From the NCBI GenBank assembly GCA_043392685.1, contig JBHZGM010000016.1: 64,000 bases of DNA; one strand, given 5' to 3'. Under the pieces are notes generated by a model that was not told the origin of the DNA, ran no database searches, and saw only the letters and a program-made list of their open reading frames with translations. Both the position numbers and the translations under genes were made by a program. The stretch is from Metapseudomonas sp043392685. Its GTDB lineage: Bacteria > Pseudomonadota > Gammaproteobacteria > Pseudomonadales > Pseudomonadaceae. This document shows, in pieces, positions 51,005 to 61,549 of the stretch (its first letter is position 1; the number at the start of each line of letters is the position of its first letter).

Positions 51005-53938
51005 TCAGGCCGGCTGCGGTCGCTGCTGGCTGTGGGCGAGCAGGGCGCGGAACTCGGCCAGCGGCACCGGCTTGCTGTACAGGTAGCCCTGGTACAGGTG
51101 GCAGCCCTGCTGTTCGAGGAAGTCCAGCTGCTCTCTGCGCTCGACGCCCTCGGCAATCATTTCCAGGCCCAGGCTGCGGGCCATGGCGACGATGGCGCGA
51201 ATGATTTCCGCATCGTTGGGGTCCTGGGTGGCGTCACGGACGAAGGACTGGTCGATCTTCAGCGCATCCACCGGCAGGCGCTTGAGGTAGGTCAGCGAGG
51301 AATAGCCGGTGCCGAAGTCGTCCATGGCGAAGCTTGCACCCAGTTTCTTCAGGCGGCGCATCTTGCCGATGGTGTCCTCGATGTTCTGGATGACGATGCC
51401 TTCGGTGACCTCCAGCTTCAGCACCTGGGCTGGAAGTTGGCTCCGTTTCAGGGCGCGCTCCACACGCTCGACGAAGTCGCTCTGGCGGAACTGCCGGGGG
51501 CTGATGTTCACGCAGAGACCGAAATCCTTGGCGTTGACCAGGCCTTCAGCAAGCAGTTGTTCGCAGGCGTTGCAGGCTTCGTCCAGCACCCAGGCACCCA
51601 CGTCGAGGATCAGTCCGCTCTCTTCCAGCACCTGGATGAACTGGCCGGGGGATTGCGGCCCCAAGGTCGGATGTTGCCAGCGGAGCAGGGCTTCGGCGCC
51701 GACTATGCGGTTGTTGCGTGCGTCCACCTGGGGCTGGAAGTGCAGCTCGAACTCGTCGCGGGCCAGTGCCAGGCGCAGGTCGCTCTCCAGACGCAGGCGT
51801 TCGCTGGCGGCCTCCTGCATGGTGCTGCGGAAAATCTGGATCGCGTTGCGGCCGGAATCCTTGGCCCGGTAGAGGGCGATGTCGGCGCGCTTGAGCAGGT
51901 CGGCCGGACTCGCGCCGTGGTCCGGGATCAGGGCGATGCCGATGCTGGGGGTGACCTGGAGGCGGTGACCTTCGACCAGCATGGGCTCGGCCAGCAGCTT
52001 GCGCAGCTTGTCGGCGATTCCCCGGACCTGATAGGTGACTTCCGAGCGCTTGCCTTCGAGCCCGGTCAGCAGCACCACGAACTCGTCGCCGCCCAGGCGC
52101 GCCACCGTGTCTTCCAGGCGCACGCTGGCTTCCAGGCGGGCGGTGACCATCTTGAGTACGGCATCGCCGAGCGGGTGGCCGAGCGAGTCGTTGATGTGCT
52201 TGAAGTGGTCGAGGTCGAGGAAGAGCAGGGCGCCGCGCATCTTGTGGCGCTGCAGCAGGGCGATCTGCTGGGTCAGGCGGTCGGTCAGCAGTGCGCGGTT
52301 GGGCAGGTTGGTCAGCGGGTCGTGGTAGGCCAGGTGCTGGATCTGCGCCTGGGCGTCCTTGAGCGCGCTGACGTCCCGGGCGGTGAGCAGCAGGCACGCG
52401 GTGCCCTCCAGGTCGATCTGCTCCACCGAGACTTCCACCACCTTCTGGCTGCCGTCGCGATGCTGGCCGATCATCTCCAGGTGATGCACACGCCCATTGC
52501 GCCTGAGCTCTTCGAGCATTTGGTCGCGTTCGCTGGGCCTGGCCCAGATGTTCATCTCCTTCGAGGTTCGGCCCAGCACTTCGTCGGCGCGGTATCCGGT
52601 CAGGCGGCTGAAACCTTCGTTGATCTCGATGTAACGGCCGCTGTCGCGCTCGGTGATGGTGATCGCGTCGGGGCTGGAGTGGAACGCCTTGGCGAACTTC
52701 TCCTGGCTGGCCTTGAGTGCCGCTTCGGCCTGCTGGCGCGCGGTGATGTCGCGGAAGGTGGTGGTGATGCACAGCTGGCGTTCGACGCGGATGAAGCGGC
52801 TGGACACCACGCAGGTCAGCAGGCGGCCGTCACGGGTGAGGAAGCGTGCTTCGACGTTGTCCAGCCCCTGGTTGCGGAGCAGTTCGCCGAACACTCGTGT
52901 GCGCTGCTCGGGATCGGCCCAGAACTGCAGCTGTGGGGCGCTCCTGCCGACGATCTCCTCGGGCTGCCAGCCGAACACTTCGCTGAAACTCGGGTTGATC
53001 TCGATGAACACGCCGTCACGAATGCGCGAAACGCAGATCGGGTCGGGGCTGGCCTGGAACAGGGTGGCGAACTTCTCTTCCGAGGCCGCCAGGCGCTGTT
53101 CGCGGCGAACCCGTTCGCTGATGTCAATGAGGATGCCGGTCATGCGGACCGGGTTACCGAGGTCGTCGCGGTAGAGCTTGGCGGTACTTTCCAGGTAGTG
53201 CACCTCGCCGTTGCTGAAACGGGTGCGATAGGTCACCTGGTAGTCGTTGCCGCGTCCTTCCAGCAGCGCCTGGTAAGCGTGGCGCATGGTCTGGCGGTCT
53301 TCTTCCGGCACGCAGACGAAAAATTCCCGGAACTCGCCTTCGAACGGCTCCCTGGCCAGTCCGTGGAGGGCTGAGGCGCGTGCGGAGCCATAGAGGATGC
53401 CGGTCGCGATATGCCAGTCCCAGGTGCCGAGGTCGGCGGACTCCAGCGCCAGGTTGAGGCGCTCCTGGCTGTCCTTCAGGGCCTGCTCCTGGGCGCGCTG
53501 GCGTGTGACGTCGCGGATCACGCCGACCATGCGTCGGCGGCCGTCGCTCGTGGGCTGCTGCAGGCTGCCGCTGATCTCCAGCCAGTGCAGCGTGCCATCG
53601 GGCCAGCGAATGCGATGGCACATGGAACGTTGGGGTTTGCGACCGTCGAGCACTTCGCGGAACAGCCGCAGTACTTCGACGCGGTCTTCCTCGGGGATCA
53701 GCTGAATGTATTCCACCGGCTGCCGCAGCGGGCGGTTGGGGTCCAGGCCGAACAGCGCCTGGGCGCCACGGGACCAGTTGACCTGGCCGGAATCGATGTC
53801 CCAGGACCAGGCACCCAGACTGGCGCCGTTCAGCGCGGCCAGAAGGCTCGCGGCATCTTGCCAGGATTGCTCGAAGGCGATGGGGTCGAGGGCAGGAATA
53901 TGGGGAAGCGGAAGATTCGGGTCACTGGCTTTGCGCAT
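51005..53938 (-). CDS. Four-PAS GGDEF-EAL cyclic-di-GMP protein
   Basis: 977 residues. Four PAS/PAC repeats occupy about 30-530 (each with WxxDIxxG-like or GxxxxEI/QITP signatures and the C-terminal VRMTGILIDIS / VVGVIRDVT strands). Then a GGDEF domain with intact RLGGDEF near 612, and an EAL domain with intact GAEALLRWQ near 746 and DDFGTGYSSLTYL. No membrane segment; the protein is cytosolic. Both catalytic signatures are present, so it may make and break c-di-GMP; which dominates cannot be said. A monocistronic gene with a LysR gene on the other side. Confidence 0.92.
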   Translation of the reverse strand: MRKASDPNLPLPHIPALDPIAFEQSWQDAASLLAALNGASLGAWSWDIDSGQVNWSRGAQALFGLDPNRPLRQPVEYIQLIPEEDRVEVLRLFREVLDGRKPQRSMCHRIRWPDGTLHWLEISGSLQQPTSDGRRRMVGVIRDVTRQRAQEQALKDSQERLNLALESADLGTWDWHIATGILYGSARASALHGLAREPFEGEFREFFVCVPEEDRQTMRHAYQALLEGRGNDYQVTYRTRFSNGEVHYLESTAKLYRDDLGNPVRMTGILIDISERVRREQRLAASEEKFATLFQASPDPICVSRIRDGVFIEINPSFSEVFGWQPEEIVGRSAPQLQFWADPEQRTRVFGELLRNQGLDNVEARFLTRDGRLLTCVVSSRFIRVERQLCITTTFRDITARQQAEAALKASQEKFAKAFHSSPDAITITERDSGRYIEINEGFSRLTGYRADEVLGRTSKEMNIWARPSERDQMLEELRRNGRVHHLEMIGQHRDGSQKVVEVSVEQIDLEGTACLLLTARDVSALKDAQAQIQHLAYHDPLTNLPNRALLTDRLTQQIALLQRHKMRGALLFLDLDHFKHINDSLGHPLGDAVLKMVTARLEASVRLEDTVARLGGDEFVVLLTGLEGKRSEVTYQVRGIADKLRKLLAEPMLVEGHRLQVTPSIGIALIPDHGASPADLLKRADIALYRAKDSGRNAIQIFRSTMQEAASERLRLESDLRLALARDEFELHFQPQVDARNNRIVGAEALLRWQHPTLGPQSPGQFIQVLEESGLILDVGAWVLDEACNACEQLLAEGLVNAKDFGLCVNISPRQFRQSDFVERVERALKRSQLPAQVLKLEVTEGIVIQNIEDTIGKMRRLKKLGASFAMDDFGTGYSSLTYLKRLPVDALKIDQSFVRDATQDPNDAEIIRAIVAMARSLGLEMIAEGVERREQLDFLEQQGCHLYQGYLYSKPVPLAEFRALLAHSQQRPQPA

Positions 53939-54049
53939 GCGCGCCCCTTTCCGTCGAGAGGGCAGATATCCGGGCCGGTGAACGGCGGAAGGTTCCTACT
54001 GCCTTCCGGCCCTTTTCTTATGTGATGCGGCTCAAATTAGCCTTTGCCT

Positions 54050-54937
54050 TCACAGGTACGCAAGGTTGTCGCGTTGCGCGTCCAGCAGCGCCATGAAGGC
54101 CTTGGCAGCGTTGGACAGGGTGCGCTCGGTGTGCAGGATGTAGCCGAGCTGGCGCGACAGCTGGATGTCCTGCAGCGGCAGGCGCACCACCGAGTCGTCG
54201 AGCATGGTGCGCGGCAGCACGCTCCAGGCGATGCCGATGGAAACCATCATCTTGATGGTTTCCAGGTAGTTGGTGCTCATGGCGATGTTCGGCGTCAGCC
54301 CTTCCGCCTCGAACATGCGCCGCACGATGTGGTGGGTGAAGGTGTTGCCGCCGGGGAATACCGCCGGGTGCCGCGCCACATCGGGAAGGAAGATGGTCTT
54401 GTCGCGGGCTAGCGGGTGTTCCGGCGCGGCGACGAAGTCCAGCGGATCGTTCCACACCGGCACCGCCTGCACTGGCAGGGCGGTTTCCGGCGCCAGGGTG
54501 ATCACTGCCAGTTCCACGCGGCCGTGGAGAATCTCTTCGTAGGCCACTTCCGAGTCGAGGAACTGGATGTCCAGCGCGACCTGGGGATAGGCGCGGGTGA
54601 AGGCGCGCAGCAGGGGCGGCAGGCGATGCAGGCCGATATGGTGGCTGGTAGCCAGGGTCAGGCGGCCGCTGATGTCGCCGGACAGGTTGCTCAGGGCGCG
54701 GCGGGTATCGTCCAGCACATTGAGGATCTGGTAGGCGCGGGGGAGCAGGGCGCGCCCGGCCTCGGTCAGGCTCACTTCACGGCCCAGGCGGTCGAACAGG
54801 CGTACGCTGAGCTGTTGCTCCAGGGAGGCGATTCGTTTGCTCACCGCTGGCTGGGTCAGGTGCAGGCGTTCCCCGGCTTCGGAGAAGCTGCCGGTTTCGG
54901 CAATGGCGATGAAGGCGTTGAGGCTGGCCAGATCCAT
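54050..54937 (-). CDS. LysR-family regulator, divergent from leuCD
   Basis: 295 residues with an N-terminal HTH (SFSEAGERLHLTQPAVSKRIASLEQQLSVRLFDR) and effector domain. It diverges from leuC over a perfect ATTCCA-TTG-TGGAAT palindrome, so it is the likely controller of leucine genes (PA3122 position). Ligand probably a pathway intermediate such as isopropylmalate, by analogy with LeuO-like or IlvY-type activators; inference. Confidence 0.88.
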   Translation of the reverse strand: MDLASLNAFIAIAETGSFSEAGERLHLTQPAVSKRIASLEQQLSVRLFDRLGREVSLTEAGRALLPRAYQILNVLDDTRRALSNLSGDISGRLTLATSHHIGLHRLPPLLRAFTRAYPQVALDIQFLDSEVAYEEILHGRVELAVITLAPETALPVQAVPVWNDPLDFVAAPEHPLARDKTIFLPDVARHPAVFPGGNTFTHHIVRRMFEAEGLTPNIAMSTNYLETIKMMVSIGIAWSVLPRTMLDDSVVRLPLQDIQLSRQLGYILHTERTLSNAAKAFMALLDAQRDNLAYL

Positions 54938-54976
54938 GACTGGGCTCCGTGGCTGAAGAGGGCCGCTGGGTTCTAC

Positions 54977-54991
54977 ATTCCATTGTGGAAT
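54977..54991. promoter_or_regulatory. Perfect palindrome in the LysR/leuC divergent promoter
   Basis: ATTCCATTGTGGAAT is a perfect 6-3-6 palindrome, 40 bp from the LysR start and 117 bp from leuC. A probable binding site of the LysR protein. Confidence 0.65.
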
Positions 54992-55107
54992 GCTTTAAAT
55001 AAAAAATATGAATTTGAGTTATTCGATGCAAGTCCCTAGGATCGACCTCACAAGCAAAAGGGGCTTTCGACCCCTGCGCACAGAAACAAGCTGATGAGGA
55101 CCTGACG

Positions 55108-56532
55108 ATGGCCGGCAAGACGCTCTACGACAAGCTCTGGGATGCTCACGAGGTGAAGCGCCGCGACGATGGTTCGTCGCTGATCTACATCGACCGGCAC
55201 ATCCTTCACGAAGTGACCTCGCCGCAGGCCTTCGAAGGGCTGCGCCTGGCTGGACGCAAACCCTGGCGCGTCGACGCCAACATCGCCACCCCGGACCACA
55301 ACGTGCCGACCACCCGCGCCGAGCGCCAGGGCGGCCTCGAAGCGATCGCCGATGAAGTGTCGCGCATCCAGGTCAAGACCCTGGACGAGAACTGCGATGA
55401 CTTCGGCATCCTCGAGTTCAAGATGAACGACGTGCGCCAGGGCATCGTCCACGTAGTTGGCCCGGAGCAGGGCGCTACCCTGCCGGGCATGACCGTGGTC
55501 TGCGGCGACTCCCACACGTCCACCCACGGCGCCTTCGGTGCGCTGGCCCACGGCATCGGCACCTCCGAGGTCGAGCACGTGCTGGCTACCCAGTGCCTGG
55601 TGGCGAAGAAGATGAAGAACATGCAGGTCCGCGTGGAAGGCAAGCTGCCTGCCGGCGTCACTGCGAAGGACATCGTGCTGGCCGTGATCGGCAAGATCGG
55701 CACCGCCGGCGGCAACGGCCACGCCTTGGAATTCGCCGGCAGCGCCATTCGTGACCTGTCCGTCGAAGGCCGCATGACCATCTGCAACATGTCCATCGAA
55801 GCCGGTGCCCGCGTGGGCCTGGTGGCGGTGGACGAAAAGACCATCGCCTACGTGCAAGGCCGTCCCTTTGCACCGAAGGGCGCTGACTGGGACAAGGCCG
55901 TGGCCGCCTGGCGCAACCTGGTGTCCGACGCCGACGCGCATTTCGACACCGTGGTCGAACTGCGTGCCGAGGACATCAAGCCGCAGGTGAGCTGGGGCAC
56001 TTCGCCGGAAATGGTGCTGCCCGTGGACCAGCGCGTGCCGGACCCGGCTGCGGAAGCCGACCCGGTCAAGCGCGATTCCATCGAACGCGCGCTGAAATAC
56101 ATGGGCCTCACTGCCAACCAGGCAATCACCGATATCCAGCTGGACCGCGTGTTCATTGGCTCCTGCACCAACTCGCGCATCGAAGACCTGCGCGCCGCCG
56201 CGGAAGTGGCCAAGGGACGCAAGGTCGCTGCTACCGTCAAACAGGCGCTGGTGGTGCCAGGTTCCGGCCTGGTCAAGCAGCAGGCCGAACAGGAAGGCCT
56301 GGACAAGATCTTCATCGAGGCGGGTTTCGAATGGCGTGAACCGGGCTGCTCCATGTGCCTGGCGATGAACCCGGACCGTCTGGAGAGCGGCGAGCACTGC
56401 GCGTCCACCTCCAACCGCAACTTCGAAGGCCGTCAGGGCGCCGGTGGCCGTACCCACCTGGTCAGCCCGGCCATGGCTGCCGCCGCTGCGGTGACCGGCC
56501 GTTTCGTCGATGTTCGCGAATTGCTCAAGTAA
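55108..56532 (+). CDS. leuC: 3-isopropylmalate dehydratase large subunit
   Basis: 474 residues, aconitase family. [4Fe-4S] ligands are in CTNSR and GCSMCLAM, substrate loop GDSHTSTHG. Isomerises 2- to 3-isopropylmalate with LeuD. ATG 55108 follows AGGACC. leuD starts 15 bp downstream. Confidence 0.97.
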   Translation: MAGKTLYDKLWDAHEVKRRDDGSSLIYIDRHILHEVTSPQAFEGLRLAGRKPWRVDANIATPDHNVPTTRAERQGGLEAIADEVSRIQVKTLDENCDDFGILEFKMNDVRQGIVHVVGPEQGATLPGMTVVCGDSHTSTHGAFGALAHGIGTSEVEHVLATQCLVAKKMKNMQVRVEGKLPAGVTAKDIVLAVIGKIGTAGGNGHALEFAGSAIRDLSVEGRMTICNMSIEAGARVGLVAVDEKTIAYVQGRPFAPKGADWDKAVAAWRNLVSDADAHFDTVVELRAEDIKPQVSWGTSPEMVLPVDQRVPDPAAEADPVKRDSIERALKYMGLTANQAITDIQLDRVFIGSCTNSRIEDLRAAAEVAKGRKVAATVKQALVVPGSGLVKQQAEQEGLDKIFIEAGFEWREPGCSMCLAMNPDRLESGEHCASTSNRNFEGRQGAGGRTHLVSPAMAAAAAVTGRFVDVRELLK

Positions 56533-56547
56533 GGAAGGAGAGTCGAG

Positions 56548-57192
56548 ATGAAAGCCTTTACCCAACACACCGGTCTCGTCGCTCCGCTGGATCGCGCCAA
56601 CGTCGACACCGACCAGATCATCCCCAAGCAGTTCCTCAAGTCGATCAAGCGCACCGGCTTTGGTCCCAACCTGTTCGACGAATGGCGTTACCTGGATGTG
56701 GGCCAGCCCAACCAGGACAATTCCAAGCGTCCGCTGAACAAGGACTTCGTGCTGAACTTCCCGCGCTACCAGGGTGCCAGCGTGCTGCTCGCCCGCGAGA
56801 ACTTCGGTTGCGGTTCCTCCCGCGAGCACGCGCCCTGGGCGCTGGACGAATACGGCTTCCGCGCCATCATCGCGCCGAGCTACGCGGACATCTTCTTCAA
56901 CAACAGCTTCAAGAACGGCCTGCTGCCGATCATCCTGAAGGACGAGGAAGTCGACGAGCTCTTCCAGCAGTGCGAGGCCACCGAGGGCTATCAGCTGACC
57001 GTTGACCTCGCCGCACAGACCGTCACCCGTCCGGATGGCAAGCAATACAGCTTCGAGGTGGACGCGTTCCGCAAGCACTGCCTGCTCAACGGCCTGGACG
57101 ACATCGGCCTGACCCTGCAGGATGCCGACGCGATCAAGGCTTTCGAAAACAAGCACCGCCAGGAAAGCCCCTGGCTGTTCCGCGACGCCTGA
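56548..57192 (+). CDS. leuD: 3-isopropylmalate dehydratase small subunit
   Basis: 214 residues. DRANVDTDQIIPKQFL and NFGCGSSREHAPWAL identify it. Swivel domain subunit of the LeuCD enzyme. Cotranscribed with leuC (15 bp apart) and the methyltransferase (17 bp after). Confidence 0.97.
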   Translation: MKAFTQHTGLVAPLDRANVDTDQIIPKQFLKSIKRTGFGPNLFDEWRYLDVGQPNQDNSKRPLNKDFVLNFPRYQGASVLLARENFGCGSSREHAPWALDEYGFRAIIAPSYADIFFNNSFKNGLLPIILKDEEVDELFQQCEATEGYQLTVDLAAQTVTRPDGKQYSFEVDAFRKHCLLNGLDDIGLTLQDADAIKAFENKHRQESPWLFRDA

Positions 57193-57209
57193 ACGACAAG
57201 GAGAGCAAC

Positions 57210-57974
57210 GTGAGCGACAAGGCCCATGAGCAAGTGGTCCAGCGGCAGTTCGGCGAGCAGGCCGCTGCCTACCTGAACAGCGCCGTGCATGCCCAGGGCT
57301 CCGAGTTCGCCCTGTTGCAGGCCGAGGTGGCCGGGCGCGGCGACGCGCGTGTGCTGGACCTCGGTTGCGGCGCGGGCCATGTGGCGTTCCAGGTGGCACC
57401 GCTGGTCGGTGAAGTTGTCGCTTACGATCTCTCCGCGCAGATGCTCGATGTCGTGGCCAGTGCTGCTGCCCAGCGTGGCCTGCGCAACGTCGTCACCCAA
57501 CAGGGTGTGGCCGAGGCGCTGCCGTTCGCTGACGCCAGCTTCGAGTTCGTCTTCAGCCGCTACTCGGCGCATCACTGGAGCGACCTGGGCATGGCCTTGC
57601 GCGAAGTTCGTCGTGTCCTCAAGCCGGGCGGCGTAGCCGCATTCATCGACGTGGCTTCGCCCGGACGCCCGCTGCTGGATACCCATCTGCAGACCGTCGA
57701 AGTGCTGCGAGACACCAGCCACGTGCGCAACTACTCGCCCGCCGAGTGGCTGCGCCAGGTGGCCGAGGCCGGTTTGCAGGTACGTAGTCACACGCGCCAG
57801 CGGTTGCGCCTGGAGTTCGCCTCCTGGGTCGAGCGCATGCGCACGCCGGTGGTATTCCGCGAGGCCATCCTGGCCTTGCAGGCAGCCGTGGGCGATGAGG
57901 TGCGCGAATATTTTGAAATTGCCGCGGACGGCTCCTTCAGCACCGATGTCCTGGTGCTCTGGGCCGAACGCTAG
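57210..57974 (+). CDS. Class I SAM methyltransferase inside the leu operon
   Basis: 254 residues. VLDLGCGAGHVAF near 49, YDLSAQMLDV and EVRRVLKPGGVAAFIDV are motifs I-III; UbiE/COQ5-like family with no assigned substrate. Starts with GTG (57210) after AAGGAGAG. Fixed between leuD and leuB in the same direction, so a role linked to small organic acids is possible; the layout is as PA3119. Confidence 0.85.
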   Translation: MSDKAHEQVVQRQFGEQAAAYLNSAVHAQGSEFALLQAEVAGRGDARVLDLGCGAGHVAFQVAPLVGEVVAYDLSAQMLDVVASAAAQRGLRNVVTQQGVAEALPFADASFEFVFSRYSAHHWSDLGMALREVRRVLKPGGVAAFIDVASPGRPLLDTHLQTVEVLRDTSHVRNYSPAEWLRQVAEAGLQVRSHTRQRLRLEFASWVERMRTPVVFREAILALQAAVGDEVREYFEIAADGSFSTDVLVLWAER

Positions 57975-58016
57975 AACGCATTGCATGGCGCGGAGCGCGC
58001 CTAACGAGAGGAAAGC

Positions 58017-59099
<1,083 letters not shown>

Positions 59100-59103
59100 T
59101 CTG

Positions 59104-59136
59104 TCGGGCCCGCCGGAATGCCGGCGGCCCACTTTT
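59104..59136 (+). terminator. Hairpin after leuB (terminator-like)
   Basis: GGGCCcGCCGG-aatg-CCGGCggCCC is a strong stem with TTTTC a few bases on. It may reduce read-through into asd. Confidence 0.6.
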
Positions 59137-59155
59137 CAAGAAAGGTGTAGTTGTC

Positions 59156-60268
59156 ATGAAGCGTGTAGGTCTGATCGGTTGGCGCGGCATGGTGGGTTCC
59201 GTTCTCATGCAGCGAATGCTGGAAGAGCGGGATTTCGACCTGATCGAGCCGGTGTTCTTCACCACTTCCAATGTCGGTGGCCAGGGCCCTGCGGTCGGCA
59301 AGGACATTGCCCCGCTGAAGGATGCCTACAGCATCGACGAGCTGAAGAGCCTCGATGTGATCCTGACCTGCCAGGGCGGCGACTACACCAACGAGGTGTT
59401 CCCCAAGCTGCGCGAGGCCGGTTGGCAGGGCTACTGGATCGACGCCGCTTCCAGCCTGCGCATGCAGGATGACGCGGTGATCGTCCTCGATCCGGTGAAC
59501 CGCAAGGTCATCGACCAGAAGCTGGACGCCGGTACCAAGAACTACATCGGCGGCAACTGCACCGTCAGCCTGATGCTGATGGCACTGGGCGGCCTGTTCG
59601 AAGCCGGTCTGGTGGAGTGGATGAGCGCCATGACCTACCAGGCGGCCTCCGGCGCCGGTGCGCAGAACATGCGCGAGCTGATCAAGCAGATGGGCGCCAT
59701 CAACAGTGCCGTTGCCGATGACCTGGCCAACCCGGCCAGCGCCATCCTCGACATCGACCGCAAGGTGGCCGAAGCCATGCGCGGCGAGGATTTCCCCAGC
59801 GAGAACTTCGGCGTTCCCCTGGCTGGCAGCCTGATCCCGTGGATCGACAAGGAACTGCCCAATGGCCAGAGCCGCGAAGAGTGGAAGGGCCAGGCCGAGA
59901 CCAACAAGATTCTCGGTCGCTTCAAGAGCCCGATCCCGGTGGATGGCATCTGCGTGCGCATCGGCGCCATGCGTTGCCACAGCCAGGCGCTGACCATCAA
60001 GCTGAACAAGGACGTGCCGCTCGCCGACATCGAAGGCATGATCAGCCAGCACAATCCCTGGGTGAAGCTGGTGCCCAACCAGCGCGAAATCAGCATGCGC
60101 GAGCTGAGCCCGACCGCCGTGACCGGCACCCTGAGCGTTCCGGTCGGCCGCCTGCGCAAGCTCAACATGGGCTCGCAGTACCTGGGCGCCTTCACCGTCG
60201 GCGACCAGCTCCTCTGGGGCGCCGCCGAGCCGCTGCGCCGCATGCTGCGCATCCTGCTGGAGCGTTGA
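59156..60268 (+). CDS. asd: Aspartate-semialdehyde dehydrogenase
   Basis: 370 residues, NADPH-binding GWRGMVGSVLMQRM near the start and the catalytic cysteine in GGNCTVSLML. This is the classical gamma-proteobacterial Asd (long form) that makes aspartate semialdehyde for Lys, Met, Thr and diaminopimelate. Followed by a second asd-family gene. Confidence 0.96.
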   Translation: MKRVGLIGWRGMVGSVLMQRMLEERDFDLIEPVFFTTSNVGGQGPAVGKDIAPLKDAYSIDELKSLDVILTCQGGDYTNEVFPKLREAGWQGYWIDAASSLRMQDDAVIVLDPVNRKVIDQKLDAGTKNYIGGNCTVSLMLMALGGLFEAGLVEWMSAMTYQAASGAGAQNMRELIKQMGAINSAVADDLANPASAILDIDRKVAEAMRGEDFPSENFGVPLAGSLIPWIDKELPNGQSREEWKGQAETNKILGRFKSPIPVDGICVRIGAMRCHSQALTIKLNKDVPLADIEGMISQHNPWVKLVPNQREISMRELSPTAVTGTLSVPVGRLRKLNMGSQYLGAFTVGDQLLWGAAEPLRRMLRILLER

Positions 60269-60278
60269 TGGCAAGGAG

Positions 60279-60303
60279 GGTGTCGATGAGGCTCGTCGAC
60301 ACC
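60279..60303 (+). terminator. Hairpin after asd
   Basis: GGTGTCGA / TCGACACC with loop TGAGGCTCG, 11 bases after the stop; no good T-run, so possibly a weak terminator or attenuator. Confidence 0.4.
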
Positions 60304-60378
60304 TTCTGACCCTCGATTGCCTGCGTGCGGGGTGGCGGTTAAAGTGCCGCTCCCCGCATCGCCAGAAGTTCTTTCCCC

Positions 60379-61407
60379 ATGAGCCAGTCCCTCGACATCG
60401 CCGTGATCGGCGCCACCGGCACCGTTGGCGAAACCCTCGTCCAGATCCTCGAAGAGCGGGAATTCCCGGTCGGTAACCTGCACCTGCTCGCCAGCGGCGA
60501 ATCCGCGGGCGCGTCGGTCGCCTACAAGGGCCGCAACCTGCGGGTGCGGGACGTGGCCGACTTCGATTTCTCCCAGGCTCATCTCGCCTTCTTTGCTGCC
60601 GGCGAGGCGGTGACCCGCAGTTTCGCTGCGCGTGCGACGGCCGCCGGTTGCTCGCTGATCGACCTGTCCGGTGCCCTCGATCCGGCTGACGCGCCCAGTC
60701 TGGTTCCGGAAGCCAATCCACAATCGCTCGACACGCTGACGGCGCCGTACCGGCTGACCAGTCCCAGCGCCTGTGCGGTGGCCCTGGCTTGCGTGCTGGC
60801 GCCGCTTGGCGATCTGCTCAAGCCGCAGCGCCTCAGCGTGATGGCCAGTCTCGCGGTTTCCAGCCGTGGTCGCGAAGCCGTCACTGAACTGGCGCGCCAG
60901 ACCGCCGAGCTGCTCAATGCGCGCCCGCTGGAACCGCGCTTCTTCGATCGGCAGATCGCCTTCAACGTCCTGGCCCAGGCCGGTGCACCGGATGCCGAGG
61001 GCCATATCGCCCTGGAGCGGCGACTCGCGGGCGAGATCAAGCAGCTGCTCGGCGTGCCGGGCCTGCGGGTGTCGGCGACCTGCGCCCTGGCTCCCGTCTT
61101 CTTTGGCGACAGCCTGGCGGTATCCGTCGTGGCCGGGCAGCCGGTCGACCTCGAACGGGTGCGCGAGCGGCTGGCGACGGCGCCGGGTGTCGAATTAGTA
61201 GAAGACGAGGGCGATTATCCGACCGCTGTCGGCGACGCCGTGGGGCAGGATTCGGTATATGTAGGAAGGGTTCGGGGTGGGTTGGATGACCCCTGCGAAC
61301 TCAATTTGTGGATTGCTTCTGATAATGCGAGAAAAGGCGCTGCGCTCAATGCCGTGCAGTCTGCCGAGTTGTTGATAAAACACTATCTGTCAAAGATACT
61401 TACCTGA
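60379..61407 (+). CDS. Asd-related USG-1-like oxidoreductase
   Basis: 342 residues with an IGATGTVGETLVQIL NADP-binding start. Residues reading TSPSACAVALACVLAPL stand where Asd has the catalytic GNCT, so the cysteine is kept but the motif is altered. In enterobacteria and pseudomonads such paralogues (Usg) follow asd or precede truA/fimV and are thought to be non-Asd. Function unknown. Confidence 0.85.
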   Translation: MSQSLDIAVIGATGTVGETLVQILEEREFPVGNLHLLASGESAGASVAYKGRNLRVRDVADFDFSQAHLAFFAAGEAVTRSFAARATAAGCSLIDLSGALDPADAPSLVPEANPQSLDTLTAPYRLTSPSACAVALACVLAPLGDLLKPQRLSVMASLAVSSRGREAVTELARQTAELLNARPLEPRFFDRQIAFNVLAQAGAPDAEGHIALERRLAGEIKQLLGVPGLRVSATCALAPVFFGDSLAVSVVAGQPVDLERVRERLATAPGVELVEDEGDYPTAVGDAVGQDSVYVGRVRGGLDDPCELNLWIASDNARKGAALNAVQSAELLIKHYLSKILT

Positions 61408-61549
61408 AAGTTTGTAGATACATTCTAGCTTGACAATACTGGCTTGGCCTTATCGTTGATGGGGAGCCGCCGTTTCGGCGCGCGCAGGCAGCGACTTAAG
61501 ACCCTCATCTCGCGCAGCGAGAATAAGTTAAAAACAAGGGAATCTCTCT

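Noticed and set aside
50858..53374. 838-residue plus-strand ORF opposite the GGDEF-EAL gene
   Set aside because: Same reason: GC-driven antisense frame. The GGDEF and EAL motifs fix the true strand.
55048..57399. 783-residue minus-strand ORF opposite leuCD
   Set aside because: leuC and leuD motifs are unambiguous on the plus strand.
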